A program made the position numbers and the translations under genes. From Winogradskyella sp. (GTDB lineage Bacteria > Bacteroidota > Bacteroidia > Flavobacteriales > Flavobacteriaceae): DNA of 36,602 nucleotides. Under the pieces are notes generated by a model. The model searched no databases. It was not told where the DNA came from and was given only the letters and a program-made list of their open reading frames with translations. This document shows, in pieces, positions 1 through 8,971 of the stretch; within the stretch, counting starts at the first letter, position 1; each line of letters starts with the position of its first letter. The DNA is taken from the NCBI RefSeq assembly GCF_016744625.1, contig NZ_JADGDZ010000004.1, positions 7,692-44,293 of the forward strand, written 5' to 3'.

Positions 1-2
1 TA

Positions 3-767
3 AATTCTAACTTACTAAATAAATATTTGGTAGGTGAAACTTCTTTTGAAGAATCTAAAGAGGTAGAATATTTTCTTTCTAACTATCCTGAAGCGGCTTC
101 TGCTTACGAGAACCTTCAAGATAATTTAGAGATTATAGCAAAGGCAGGTGCTGTTGATGTACCTAACCAAGTTCTGACAGGTGTTTTAGAATCATTAGAT
201 GAATCTAATGGTACTAAAGTGATTCAACTTGTACAAAAAAGAAAAACACCTTGGTATAGTATTGCTGCTAGTGCTGCTGCTGTATTATTTGCTGCTACAT
301 CATTTATGCTTTATCAAAAGAATTTGAATTTAAATGATGAAAACAATGTTGTTATTGAAGAAATATTTGACTTAAGAAGCGACATTGACAAAAACAATTC
401 TAAACTAGATGAATTATCTAGAGAATTGATGAAGCTTAATAATCCAGATGCTAGAAAGTATGTTATTAATGGTAATGAGCGTGCTAAGAATTTAAAAACA
501 GTAGCATACATCAATCCTGTTGAAAAAACATCAATGATTGATGTGATTACGTTACCTCAATTACCAAAAGAGCAGCATTACCAAATCTGGGCTGAATTAC
601 AAGACAGAATGGTTAACCTAGGTATTTTAGATGAATCTAATCGTAAGCTGAAACAAATTCCTTACATGGAAGATGCTTTAGCACTTAGTATTAAAATCGG
701 TACAAAAGGTGACGAAACCAATGAAAATGACACAGAAGTTGCTGAAATATCTTTAAAAGATAAATAA
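3..767 (+). CDS. Anti-sigma factor, RskA family (5' truncated by window edge)
   Basis: The reading frame is open from the first bases of the window with no ATG, so the N-terminus lies outside; the first internal start-like codon is a TTG at 27 and is probably not the real start. The beginning (NKYLVGETSFEE) matches the short helical anti-sigma region of the family. A membrane segment sits at about nt 250-315 (WYSIAASAAAVLFAATSF), then a coiled-coil-like stretch, then an RskA C-terminal domain (TLPQLPKEQHYQIWAELQDR, then GILD). The family holds an ECF sigma factor at the inner membrane and releases it after proteolysis; the cognate sigma gene would be expected just upstream, outside the window. 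Family assignment is fairly sure; the signal is unknown. Confidence 0.85.
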   Translation, partial: NSNLLNKYLVGETSFEESKEVEYFLSNYPEAASAYENLQDNLEIIAKAGAVDVPNQVLTGVLESLDESNGTKVIQLVQKRKTPWYSIAASAAAVLFAATSFMLYQKNLNLNDENNVVIEEIFDLRSDIDKNNSKLDELSRELMKLNNPDARKYVINGNERAKNLKTVAYINPVEKTSMIDVITLPQLPKEQHYQIWAELQDRMVNLGILDESNRKLKQIPYMEDALALSIKIGTKGDETNENDTEVAEISLKDK

Positions 768-785
768 GCAATTCTATTATAAACT

Positions 786-819
786 AAAAAGAGGCACATA
801 TTAATGTGCCTCTTTTTTT
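786..819. terminator. Bidirectional intrinsic terminator
   Basis: A perfect 9-bp stem (GAGGCACAT at 791-799, ATGTGCCTC at 804-812) with loop ATTA is flanked by A5 on the left and T7 on the right. It can therefore terminate both the anti-sigma gene (+) and the convergent aquaporin gene (-). Confidence 0.85.
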
Positions 820-836
820 GTCTTTAGTTTTAAAAC

Positions 837-1523
837 TTATTCTTTTTCGAATAATGTTTTGTGGATAATACCACCAATAATAGCGCCAACAATTGGAGCC
901 ACCCAAAATAACCAAACTTGAGATAAATAGGCTCCATCAGCAAATAAAGCCTGACTTAAAGATCTCGCAGGATTTACAGATGTGTTTGAAATAGGAATAC
1001 TGATTAAATGAATTAACGTTAATGCTAAACCAATAGCTATTGGAGCAAACCCTTTAGGTGCTCTAACATTGGTACTACCTAATATAACTATTAAGAAAAA
1101 TGCCGTTAAGATAACCTCAGCCACTAATACAGACATCATGCTGTAACCATCTGGTGATAAAGCGTCATAACCATTTGAAGCAAATCCACCTACAGATTCA
1201 AATCCTGCTTTACCAGAAACTATAAGATAAAGTGCAGCAGCTGCAACAATTGCTCCAACAACTTGTGCTATGATATAGCCTATTAAGTCTTTAGCTTCAA
1301 ATTTTCCACCAGCCCAAAGTCCGATAGATACAGCAGGATTAAAATGACCTCCAGAAATATGCCCAACAGCATAAGCCATAGTTAATACTGTAAGACCAAA
1401 AGCTAATGCTACTCCTACAAATCCAATTCCTAATTCCGGAAATCCAGCAGCAAATATTGCACTACCACAACCTCCAAAAACTAGCCAAAATGTTCCGAAA
1501 AACTCAGCAAATAATTTTTTCAT
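837..1523 (-). CDS. aqpZ: Aquaporin Z-type water channel (MIP family)
   Basis: A 228-residue inner-membrane channel of normal length for bacterial AqpZ. Both half-helix signatures are intact: HFNPAVS (NPA at 62-64) and SVNPARS (NPA at 183-185). The aromatic/arginine filter can be read as F42, H171, T180 and R186, the pattern of water-selective aquaporins rather than glycerol facilitators (GlpF has G and F instead of H and T). Six hydrophobic helices fit the sequence. It is monocistronic, convergent with the anti-sigma gene, and shares a bidirectional terminator with it. The role in osmotic water flux is inferred from the family. Confidence 0.93.
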   Translation of the reverse strand: MKKLFAEFFGTFWLVFGGCGSAIFAAGFPELGIGFVGVALAFGLTVLTMAYAVGHISGGHFNPAVSIGLWAGGKFEAKDLIGYIIAQVVGAIVAAAALYLIVSGKAGFESVGGFASNGYDALSPDGYSMMSVLVAEVILTAFFLIVILGSTNVRAPKGFAPIAIGLALTLIHLISIPISNTSVNPARSLSQALFADGAYLSQVWLFWVAPIVGAIIGGIIHKTLFEKE

Positions 1524-1630
1524 AATCGATAAATTAATTAGTTAGTAATAAATGTTTATATAGATATACGACACAATATTAATACATTAAGTCACAATGA
1601 AGAAGGGCTGTAAAATAAAAGTAAAAGCAT

Positions 1631-1638
1631 TATCTTTG
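1631..1638 (+). promoter_or_regulatory. Bacteroidota -7 promoter element (TATCTTTG)
   Basis: An exact match to the Bacteroidota housekeeping -7 consensus TAnnTTTG, 20 nt before the ATG at 1659. No clear -33 TTTG is present. Exactly the same spacing is seen before lipA. Confidence 0.55.
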
Positions 1639-1658
1639 CGTTAAATTTAAGCATTATA

Positions 1659-1862
1659 ATGAAATTACTATTAATTACCTTTGCATTATTAGGTCTAGGT
1701 GTTGCAGGAATCGCCATAAAAATCTGGGCAAAAAAAGATGGTAAATTTGCAGGAACATGTGCTAGTCAGAACCCAATGATTAATAAAGAAGGTGAAGCTT
1801 GTGGTTTTTGCGGAAAGACACCAGATGAATATAAGGATTGTAACGAACCTCAACATTCTTAA
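1659..1862 (+). CDS. Small single-TM Cys4 protein, NqrM-like (putative)
   Basis: 67 residues: an N-terminal membrane helix (about 2-23), then a basic KKDGKFAGTC stretch and four cysteines at C34, C48, C51 and C61 (ACGFCGKTPDEYKDC). It resembles the Na+-NQR maturation factor NqrM (DUF539), which is about 70 residues with one N-terminal TM, a Gly-Ser/Thr-Cys just after it, and a downstream Cys cluster; NqrM supplies the iron of the intramembrane Cys4 site between NqrD and NqrE. The similarity is by eye only. It is often annotated in this group simply as a membrane or secreted protein. It heads a tight + strand unit, 6 nt before the glycosyltransferase; no nqr genes are in the window. Confidence 0.7.
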   Translation: MKLLLITFALLGLGVAGIAIKIWAKKDGKFAGTCASQNPMINKEGEACGFCGKTPDEYKDCNEPQHS

Positions 1863-1868
1863 GTCTTA

Positions 1869-2981
1869 ATGACGCTTTTATCAATACTATTTTATGCATT
1901 TATTGCAGTTGTTAGTATACAAGTTGCCTATTATCTTAGTTTTCTATTTTCTTTTGCTGTAAAACGTGCAGAAACACGATTGAAAAAGAATATTCCTATC
2001 TCTGTTATCATTTGCGCTAAAAATGAAGCTGAAAACTTAAAAACTAACATTGTTTTAATTTTAGAACAAGATTACCCAACTTTTGAAGTCGTTTTAGTCA
2101 ACGATAGTTCTTCTGATGAGACATTAGATGTTATGAAGGGTCTTGCCGAAATACATACTAATATAAAATTGGTAGATGTAAAAACTATTGAAACTTTTTG
2201 GGGAAATAAAAAATATGCTCTTACGTTAGGCATAAAAGCTTCAAAATACGACTTTTTAGTATTTACTGATGCAGACTGTGTACCGAATTCTAATAAATGG
2301 TTAGCACATGTGAGTAGTAATTTTTCAAATGAGAAATCTATAGTTCTAGGTTATGGTGCTTATGCAAAAAAAGGTTTTTCGTTTTTAAACAAACTCATTC
2401 GTTTTGAAACTGTTATGACCGCATTACAGTATTTTTCTTATGCGAATTTAGGGTTACCTTATATGGGAGTTGGGAGGAATATGGCTTATCGAAAAGAGTT
2501 GTTTTTTAATAATTCTGGTTTTAATAGTCATATGAATTTAAGATCTGGTGATGATGATTTATTTATAAATGAAGTTGCTGACAATAAAAACACAGCAGCT
2601 TGTTTTACCGAAGAAAGTTTCACTATTTCTGAACCGAAAACATCTTTTAAAGATTGGATTTTACAAAAACGACGACATATTAGTACGGCAAAGTTTTACA
2701 AACCTTTACACAAATTCTTATTAGGCTTATTCTATACATCTCAACTTTTATTTTGGATTCTAGGCATTCTATTATTTACATTAGGCTATTCTTGGGAATG
2801 GTTGATAGCATTGGCTACATTGCGGTTTATCATACAATTACTATGCTTTGGATTTACGGCAAAAAAGCTTAATGAAGTAGATCTGGCTTTTTTTGCACCA
2901 ATTCTTGAATTATTTTTAATTCTTACACAATTAAGTATCTTTATTGCAAATCTTATATCTAAACCCAAACATTGGAAGTAA
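1869..2981 (+). CDS. Membrane-anchored family 2 glycosyltransferase
   Basis: 370 residues. TM helix at about 3-25, a GT-A fold from about 44 (ISVIICAKNEAENL), nucleotide-binding NDSSSDET at 78-85, a DxD-type metal motif TDADC (D134, D136), an acceptor-base region SGDDD at 226-230, and a QxxRW-like QKRRH at 266-270. Two or three hydrophobic helices follow (about 284-306, 309-329, 338-362). This is the layout of processive or polyprenyl-type GT2 enzymes at the inner membrane; the sugar and acceptor cannot be read from the sequence. The final Trp of QxxRW is His here, so a non-processive activity is plausible. Its 3' end overlaps the sigma-factor start by 10 nt. Confidence 0.85.
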   Translation: MTLLSILFYAFIAVVSIQVAYYLSFLFSFAVKRAETRLKKNIPISVIICAKNEAENLKTNIVLILEQDYPTFEVVLVNDSSSDETLDVMKGLAEIHTNIKLVDVKTIETFWGNKKYALTLGIKASKYDFLVFTDADCVPNSNKWLAHVSSNFSNEKSIVLGYGAYAKKGFSFLNKLIRFETVMTALQYFSYANLGLPYMGVGRNMAYRKELFFNNSGFNSHMNLRSGDDDLFINEVADNKNTAACFTEESFTISEPKTSFKDWILQKRRHISTAKFYKPLHKFLLGLFYTSQLLFWILGILLFTLGYSWEWLIALATLRFIIQLLCFGFTAKKLNEVDLAFFAPILELFLILTQLSIFIANLISKPKHWK

Positions 2982-3517
2982 AAGACGCTATTAATAAAGC
3001 TAAAGAGAATGATCAGATTGCATTCAATTTTCTTCTAGATACGTTTTGGAATGATGTGTATGGGTTTCAATTAAAGCGAACCAATAACGAAAATGATGCT
3101 GAGGATATCACCATTCAGACTTTTTCTAAAGCTTTTGATAAAATTAAAACCTATAATGAAAACTATAAGTTTAAAACTTGGCTTATTACTATTTCAAAAA
3201 ACATTCACATTGATTTAATAAGAAAGCAAAAAAAGTCAATCAGAAATACATCTAAAGACAATGACAACCACTATTTCGATATTGTTGATGACTCACCAAC
3301 ACCTGAAGATAAAATTATTACAGAGCAGAATCTAGCAAAACTACTACGCGATATCAAAAAATTAAAGCCGCATTATCAAGAGGTAATTAATTTGAGATTT
3401 TTTCAAGAACTGAGTTATAAAGAAATATCAGAGGAATTAAAAGAACCTATCAATAATGTGAAGGTAAAATTACTACGAGCTAAAAAATTACTTGCAGCAA
3501 TTATTACTAAAACATAA
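2972..3517 (+). CDS. ECF-type RNA polymerase sigma-70 factor
   Basis: 181 residues with region 2 at about 10-80 (NDAEDITIQTFSKAF, then FKTWLITISKNIHIDLIRK) and region 4 at about 125-175 (YQEVINLRFFQELSYKEISE, then VKVKLLRAKKLL). The start is TTG at 2972: an in-frame stop lies 12 nt upstream, and no ATG occurs before region 2. It overlaps the glycosyltransferase by 10 nt and the Nramp gene by 1 nt (TAATG), so translation is probably coupled. No anti-sigma gene is adjacent; its neighbours suggest envelope or metal stress regulation, but this is inference. Confidence 0.9.
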   Translation: MEVKDAINKAKENDQIAFNFLLDTFWNDVYGFQLKRTNNENDAEDITIQTFSKAFDKIKTYNENYKFKTWLITISKNIHIDLIRKQKKSIRNTSKDNDNHYFDIVDDSPTPEDKIITEQNLAKLLRDIKKLKPHYQEVINLRFFQELSYKEISEELKEPINNVKVKLLRAKKLLAAIITKT

Positions 3518-4761
3518 TGCTTTCAACATTAAAAAAATTAGGACCAGGTTTATTATTTGCAGGTGCAGCAATCGGAGTATCTCACTTGGTACAGTCCACA
3601 AGAGCAGGTGCTGATTTTGGTTTTGGGTTACTTTGGGCATTATTACTCGTTAACTTATTTAAGTACCCTTTTTTTCAGTTTGGACCACGATATGCATCAG
3701 CGACAGGAGAAAGTTTATTAGAGGGATATCATAAATTAGGCAAAGGAGTTTTGGCTGCTTATTTTATTTTAAGTCTAGGAACGATGTTTACTATCCAAAC
3801 TGCAGTAACCATTGTTAGTGCTGGTTTAGCAAATTCTCTTTTCGGAGATATTAGTTTTCTAAATTTCGGATTTACCAGTATTTCTAGCGTAGAAATCTGG
3901 ACGGTTATTATATTATTTATTTGTCTTATAATTCTATTCCTTGGTAAATACAGTACGCTAGACAAGCTTATTAAAGTTATCATTATTACTCTTACAATAA
4001 GTACACTTGTTGCTGTTTGTTTCGCTTTTACAGAATTTAATAAACCAATGTCATTTATACAAATTTTACCAGAAAACACAACTGAAATAGCTTTTTTAAT
4101 TGCATTTATGGGCTGGATGCCAGCACCTCTAGATATTTCTGTATGGCATTCTATTTGGGCAATAGAAAAGAAAAAGGATGAAGGCACATTTACTCCAAAA
4201 GCCGCACTCTTCGATTTTAATATTGGTTATGCTGGAGCCATCATTTTAGGCATAGCGTTTGTATCTCTTGGCTATTTTGTAATGTACAATACTGATGAAA
4301 CTTTTAGTAACAAAGCTGCAGTGTTCTCTAATCAATTAATAGACTTATACACCAAAAGTTTAGGGAATTGGGCTTACATAATTATTGGCATTGCTGCTTT
4401 TACAACAATGTTTAGCACAACCATAACTACCTTAGATGCGTCTCCTAGAGCAATGTCTAAAAGTTTAGAGTTATTAACCAAAAAGAGGTTCAAAAAAGGC
4501 TATTTACTTTGGATTTTAATACTCACTTTCGGAACCTTAATTATATATTTCGCTTACGCCTCAGAAATGGGGAAACTTATTAAAATTGCAACAATTCTTT
4601 CATTTATAACTGCACCTTTTTATGCTATAATTAATTACAAGTTAATTTCTAGCAAGCATACTCCAAAAGAATGGAGACCAACTTTGAAATTCCATATTTT
4701 ATCATGGCTTGGTATTATCTTTTTAATTGGTTTTAGCGTCTGGTATCTCACATTACTATAA
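3517..4761 (+). CDS. Nramp-family (SLC11-like) transporter, non-canonical metal site
   Basis: 414 residues of very hydrophobic sequence with about 11 TM helices and the Nramp opening GPGLLFAGAAIG. The TM1 DPGN metal-binding motif of true Nramp Mn/Fe carriers is absent: the equivalent stretch reads AIGVSHLVQSTRAG (19-31). The TM6 region reads AFMGWMPAPLDISVWHS (196-212) in place of the usual MPH. The protein belongs to the broad Nramp-like clade common in Bacteroidota, whose substrate is unclear; Mg2+-transporting NRMT relatives are another branch with altered motifs. The start ATG overlaps the sigma stop (TAATG). The fold is confident; Mn/Fe transport should not be assumed. Confidence 0.82.
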   Translation: MLSTLKKLGPGLLFAGAAIGVSHLVQSTRAGADFGFGLLWALLLVNLFKYPFFQFGPRYASATGESLLEGYHKLGKGVLAAYFILSLGTMFTIQTAVTIVSAGLANSLFGDISFLNFGFTSISSVEIWTVIILFICLIILFLGKYSTLDKLIKVIIITLTISTLVAVCFAFTEFNKPMSFIQILPENTTEIAFLIAFMGWMPAPLDISVWHSIWAIEKKKDEGTFTPKAALFDFNIGYAGAIILGIAFVSLGYFVMYNTDETFSNKAAVFSNQLIDLYTKSLGNWAYIIIGIAAFTTMFSTTITTLDASPRAMSKSLELLTKKRFKKGYLLWILILTFGTLIIYFAYASEMGKLIKIATILSFITAPFYAIINYKLISSKHTPKEWRPTLKFHILSWLGIIFLIGFSVWYLTLL

Positions 4762-4783
4762 GCTCTTTTAATTATTTACTTTG

Positions 4784-4791
4784 TATCTTTG
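4784..4791 (+). promoter_or_regulatory. -7 promoter element (TATCTTTG) for lipA
   Basis: Exact TAnnTTTG consensus 20 nt before the lipA ATG, identical in sequence and spacing to the element at 1631. Confidence 0.55.
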
Positions 4792-4811
4792 CTTTCTGAA
4801 ATTGAAAATGC

Positions 4812-5684
4812 ATGGATACCAAAGTTGCTTCAAATATTTTACCAGAACGCAAGCCCAAATGGCTTCGCGTAAAATTACCTACTGGTAAAAAATACACTGA
4901 ACTTAGAAGTCTTGTTGATAAATACAAATTAAATACCATATGCACCTCTGGAAGTTGCCCAAATATGGGTGAATGTTGGGGAGAAGGCACAGCAACTTTC
5001 ATGATTCTAGGTAATGTTTGCACACGTTCTTGTGGATTCTGTGGTGTAAAAACAGGACGACCAGAAACTGTAGATTGGGATGAACCAGAAAAAGTAGCAC
5101 GTTCCATTAAACTCATGCAAATTAAACATGCTGTTTTAACAAGTGTTGATAGAGATGACCTTAAAGATATGGGAAGTATTATGTGGTCAGAAACTGTAAA
5201 AGCAGTGAGACGAATGAATCCTGAAACTACCCTTGAAACTCTTATCCCAGATTTTCAAGGTTTAGAAAAACATATAGATCGCATCATAGATGTAGTACCA
5301 GAAGTAGTGTCTCATAACATAGAAACCGTGAGACGTCTAACTCGAGATGTAAGAATACAAGCTAAGTACGATCGTAGTATGGGAGTTTTAAAATACTTAA
5401 AACAACAAGGACAACGTAGAACTAAATCTGGTATTATGCTTGGATTAGGTGAAAAACGAGAAGAAGTTATTGAAACATTACATGATTTAAAAGACAATGA
5501 TGTAGACGTTGTTACTATTGGTCAATATCTTCAGCCTAGCAAAAAACACTTACCTGTTCAGCAATTTATCAATCCTGATCAGTTTGATGAATACAAAGCC
5601 ATTGGTTTAGACTTAGGATTTAGACATGTAGAAAGTAGTGCTTTGGTAAGATCTTCTTACAAAGCTCAAAAACACATTAACTAA
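4812..5684 (+). CDS. lipA: Lipoyl synthase
   Basis: 290 residues, normal length. This radical-SAM enzyme inserts two sulfurs into octanoyl groups on E2 and H proteins. The auxiliary 4Fe-4S cluster ligands are C44, C49 and C55 ([12 protein letters not shown]); the radical-SAM triad is C70, C74 and C77 (CTRSCGFC); the conserved C-terminal RSSY (280-283) supplies the serine ligand of the auxiliary cluster. All catalytic residues are present. The stop codon overlaps the gap start (TAATGA), so the two are probably co-expressed. Confidence 0.97.
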   Translation: MDTKVASNILPERKPKWLRVKLPTGKKYTELRSLVDKYKLNTICTSGSCPNMGECWGEGTATFMILGNVCTRSCGFCGVKTGRPETVDWDEPEKVARSIKLMQIKHAVLTSVDRDDLKDMGSIMWSETVKAVRRMNPETTLETLIPDFQGLEKHIDRIIDVVPEVVSHNIETVRRLTRDVRIQAKYDRSMGVLKYLKQQGQRRTKSGIMLGLGEKREEVIETLHDLKDNDVDVVTIGQYLQPSKKHLPVQQFINPDQFDEYKAIGLDLGFRHVESSALVRSSYKAQKHIN

Positions 5685-6700
5685 TGATTACTATTGCCAT
5701 AAACGGTTTTGGTAGAATTGGTCGTCGTGTGTTTAGATTAGCACTTCTACATCCACAAATACAGGTTGTAGCTATTAATGATTTGGCAGACACCAAAACT
5801 CTTAGTCATTTATTAAAATACGATAGTATTCATGGTGTTTTAAATGAGGTTATTTCTTATGATGACAATCACATCATTATCAATGATAATTTAATTCCTT
5901 TATATAATCAATCACATCCCAAAGCATTAGATTGGTCTTCTGTTCAACCAGATTTTGTAATTGAGTCCACAGGAAAGTTTAAGACTAAAGCTGAACTTCA
6001 ACTTCATATAGATAATGGTGCCAGGCGAGTAATTTTATCAGTTCCTTCATTAGAAGATGATATAAAAACCATTGTTTTAGGCGTTAATGATCATCTTTTA
6101 GATGGCTCAGAGACTATTTTATCAAACGCATCTTGCACTACTAACAATGCAGCTCCAATGATTGCTTTAATCAAGGAAAATTTTGGAGTTAAGCAAGCTT
6201 ATATCACAACAATACATTCTTATACAACAGATCAAAGTTTACACGATCAGCCGCACAGAGATTTAAGAAGAGCTAGAGCTGCTGGACAATCGATAGTACC
6301 AACCACAACTGGAGCAGCAAAGGCGTTGACAAAGATTTTTCCAGATTTATCAAATGTAATTGGAGGTTGTGGTATTAGAGTTCCTGTGGCAAATGGCTCA
6401 TTAACCGATATAACCATTAATGTTGAAAAACCAACATCTATAAAAGAAGTGAATTCAATTTTTAAAAAGGCAGCATCTTCAAACTTAAAAAACATTTTAG
6501 AATACACAGAAGACCCAATTGTATCGATTGATATTGTTGGGAATCCGCATTCTTGCATTTTCGATTCTCAAATGACATCAGTGATTGGAAATATGGTAAA
6601 AATAGTGGGCTGGTACGATAATGAGACAGGATACAGCTCCAGGATTTTAGATTTAATTTGCAATTTATCGGATAAAAAAGCACTTTTGTCGAATAAATAA
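5684..6700 (+). CDS. gap: Glyceraldehyde-3-phosphate dehydrogenase, type I
   Basis: 338 residues. N-terminal Rossmann motif NGFGRIGR (8-15), Asp33 in INDL (favours NAD), catalytic SNASCTTN with C151, partner H178 (IHSY), and the C-terminal signature WYDNETGYS. Acts in glycolysis/gluconeogenesis. The residue after CTTN is Asn rather than the second Cys seen in many GapA enzymes, so this may be one of several gap paralogues, perhaps with a specialised role. It overlaps lipA by 1 nt (TAATGA), suggesting coupling. Confidence 0.95.
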   Translation: MITIAINGFGRIGRRVFRLALLHPQIQVVAINDLADTKTLSHLLKYDSIHGVLNEVISYDDNHIIINDNLIPLYNQSHPKALDWSSVQPDFVIESTGKFKTKAELQLHIDNGARRVILSVPSLEDDIKTIVLGVNDHLLDGSETILSNASCTTNNAAPMIALIKENFGVKQAYITTIHSYTTDQSLHDQPHRDLRRARAAGQSIVPTTTGAAKALTKIFPDLSNVIGGCGIRVPVANGSLTDITINVEKPTSIKEVNSIFKKAASSNLKNILEYTEDPIVSIDIVGNPHSCIFDSQMTSVIGNMVKIVGWYDNETGYSSRILDLICNLSDKKALLSNK

Positions 6701-6701
6701 T

Positions 6702-6709
6702 TATATTTG
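6702..6709 (+). promoter_or_regulatory. -7 promoter element (TATATTTG)
   Basis: Exact TAnnTTTG match 21 nt before the ATG of the TPR hybrid kinase. A TTTG lies 13 nt upstream (6685-6688), closer than the usual -33 spacing. Confidence 0.5.
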
Positions 6710-6730
6710 TTCAAATTAAAGTGAGCTGAA

Positions 6731-8971
6731 ATGTCCCAGATCAAATATTACATATTTGTTTTTTTAGCATGTTTTTGTAGTCTGATTTTTGCGCAACAAG
6801 ATGGCGTTGAAGATACAGACATGCTTGCATTAAGGCTTCAAAACCACATTGATCAAGCCAAACTAGAGAATGATCGTGGTGATTACTATAATGCTAAAGA
6901 CAACTTGGACAAAGCATTAGTAATCGCAGAGAAAATTGATAATAAGTCTAGCCAAGGTAAGATTCATACAAAAATCGCAAAGGTTCAATTTCTTGTGAAT
7001 GAACAAGAACAAGCTAATGTTTCGCTTAATAAAGCTATACAGCTTCAACGTGAAAATGATGATTTTGCCAACCTAGCAATTACCTATAACATTAAAGGTG
7101 TAATTCATAGTACAAAAGAGGAATATGAAAGTGCATTAGAGTATTTCAATTCAGCTAAGAATTTATTTGAACAAGAAAACCTTGAGGAATATATTTCAGA
7201 AGTCACTTTAAATGAAGCTAAAGTATATATTGCTTTAGAACGTTATGAAGAAGCTAAATCACAACTCGAAAAAACCACTATTGTAGCAAAGAAACACGAA
7301 CAAAGACGTCGTCTGAGTAGTGCTTTAATACAAACTGGTAAAGTTTCTAGTGCCTTAAATAATGATAAATTAGCCTTATCTCAAGCAGAAGAAGGTCTTT
7401 TGATAGCTCAATCTTATCATATTACTGAAAATATCAATGAAGCATATTTAACCTTGAGTGATATTCATGAAAAACAAGGGGATTACAAAAACTCGTATGA
7501 CTATGTAAAAAAGCACATAAAATTATCTGACTCAATCTTAAACGTAAAACGTGAAAATTTAGCTCCAGGTATTACAGGTCAGTATATTAATAATTATAAG
7601 GATGCTGAGAATGCACAGTTGCTAGCGCAAATTGAAGAAGTAAGTGCAGAAAGTAATTTTACAAGAATTACAACCATATTAAGTATTGCTTTAATTACTA
7701 TTTTATCACTCTTAACTTTATCGCTATATAAAAACAATAATATAAGGTTAAAGACCAACAATATGCTTCATAAGAAAAATGATGAACTTATTGTGGCCAA
7801 AGAAAAAGCAGAATTAGCATCTAAAACTAAAGCTAATTTCTTATCAACAGTTACGCACGAGTTGCGTACTCCTTTATATGCGGTTACTGGTCTTACTAAT
7901 ATGCTTTTAGATGAAGGTCCAAAAGAACATCAAGTACCACATTTAAAATCATTAAAATTCTCAGGAGATTACCTATTGACCTTTATTAACGATATACTTC
8001 AAATTAACAAAATTGAAGCTAATAAAGTTGAACTAGACCCAGAACAATTCAACCTTAAAAACAAACTCGAAAATGTAATCTCTGCGCTTAGCAATTCAGC
8101 TAATGACAATGACACCCAATTACATTTCGATTATGAAAACGGTTTACCAGAATCATTTATTGGTGACCAATTAAAGATTTCCCAAATCTTAATTAACCTA
8201 CTTGGAAATGCTATTAAATTCACAAAAGATGGAGACATCTGGGTGAGAGCGTACAAAGTCGATCAAAAAGACAAAACTTATACGCTTCGCTTCGAAATTG
8301 AAGATAATGGTATTGGTATTACAAAAGAAAAACAAGATCACATGTTTGAGAGTTTCTCTCAAGGCTCTGTACAAATTAACAGAAAGTATGGTGGTACTGG
8401 TCTAGGTTTATCTATTGTAAAAGGACTAATTCAGATTCTTAAAGGTAAAATTTACTTGAAGAGTGAGCTTGGCAAAGGCACAACGTTCTTCTTTGAATTG
8501 CCTTTAGAATATACTGATAAAGTAGAAAAACCTAAAGTAGTAGAAGTTAAAAAATCTAATAAGATGGAAGATTTGGATCTAAGTGAAATTAAAATTTTAG
8601 TTGTAGAAGACAACAAAATCAATCAAATGATTACTAAAAAGATTCTTAATAAGATGGATCTTTATTGTGATGTTGTTGATAATGGTGAAGCTGCTGTAGA
8701 GCAAGTAAAAAACACAGAATACAATATTGTATTAATGGACATACACATGCCAGGCATTAGCGGATTAGAAGCCACTAAAATCATTAGAACGTTTGATAAA
8801 GAATTAACTATTTTCGCTCTTACAGCTGTTACATTAGAAGATAAGATGCATGAGTTTGATGAGGCTGGCTTTGATGACATCATCTCAAAACCTTTTAAGC
8901 AAGAGGATTTCGAAAAGAAATTATACCAAGCACTTTCGGGAGAAAAAATAGTTTCTAGTTTTTTTGGCTAA
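6731..8971 (+). CDS. TPR hybrid sensor histidine kinase with C-terminal receiver
   Basis: 746 residues. Signal peptide (1-22, ending IFAQ), periplasmic TPR-like helices (about 30-270), TM helix at about 313-333, coiled coil, HisKA with phospho-acceptor H376 (VTHELRTPLY), N-box N493 (LINLLGNAIKFT), DNGIGI at 525-530, G-box GGTGLGL at 554-560, then a receiver domain with EDN at 626-628, phospho-accepting D670 (LMDIHMPG) and a conserved Lys at about 720 (SKPF). No output domain, so it needs a separate phosphotransfer or regulator partner. It closely resembles the kinase at 26837-29104 in layout. The 3' end overlaps lpxK by 17 nt, tail to tail. Confidence 0.93.
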   Translation: MSQIKYYIFVFLACFCSLIFAQQDGVEDTDMLALRLQNHIDQAKLENDRGDYYNAKDNLDKALVIAEKIDNKSSQGKIHTKIAKVQFLVNEQEQANVSLNKAIQLQRENDDFANLAITYNIKGVIHSTKEEYESALEYFNSAKNLFEQENLEEYISEVTLNEAKVYIALERYEEAKSQLEKTTIVAKKHEQRRRLSSALIQTGKVSSALNNDKLALSQAEEGLLIAQSYHITENINEAYLTLSDIHEKQGDYKNSYDYVKKHIKLSDSILNVKRENLAPGITGQYINNYKDAENAQLLAQIEEVSAESNFTRITTILSIALITILSLLTLSLYKNNNIRLKTNNMLHKKNDELIVAKEKAELASKTKANFLSTVTHELRTPLYAVTGLTNMLLDEGPKEHQVPHLKSLKFSGDYLLTFINDILQINKIEANKVELDPEQFNLKNKLENVISALSNSANDNDTQLHFDYENGLPESFIGDQLKISQILINLLGNAIKFTKDGDIWVRAYKVDQKDKTYTLRFEIEDNGIGITKEKQDHMFESFSQGSVQINRKYGGTGLGLSIVKGLIQILKGKIYLKSELGKGTTFFFELPLEYTDKVEKPKVVEVKKSNKMEDLDLSEIKILVVEDNKINQMITKKILNKMDLYCDVVDNGEAAVEQVKNTEYNIVLMDIHMPGISGLEATKIIRTFDKELTIFALTAVTLEDKMHEFDEAGFDDIISKPFKQEDFEKKLYQALSGEKIVSSFFG

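Noticed and set aside
3759-4187. Minus-strand open frame of 142 codons inside the Nramp gene
   Set aside because: Antisense shadow of a hydrophobic coding region; no start context and no family likeness.
4772-5116. Minus-strand open frame of 114 codons over the start of lipA
   Set aside because: It lies opposite strongly conserved lipA sequence and its translation has no recognisable domain; a shadow of lipA.
5684-6700. Erythrose-4-phosphate dehydrogenase instead of GAPDH
   Set aside because: The C-terminal WYDNETGYS and overall motifs fit GAPDH and nothing specific points to Epd, though a paralogue role is left open.
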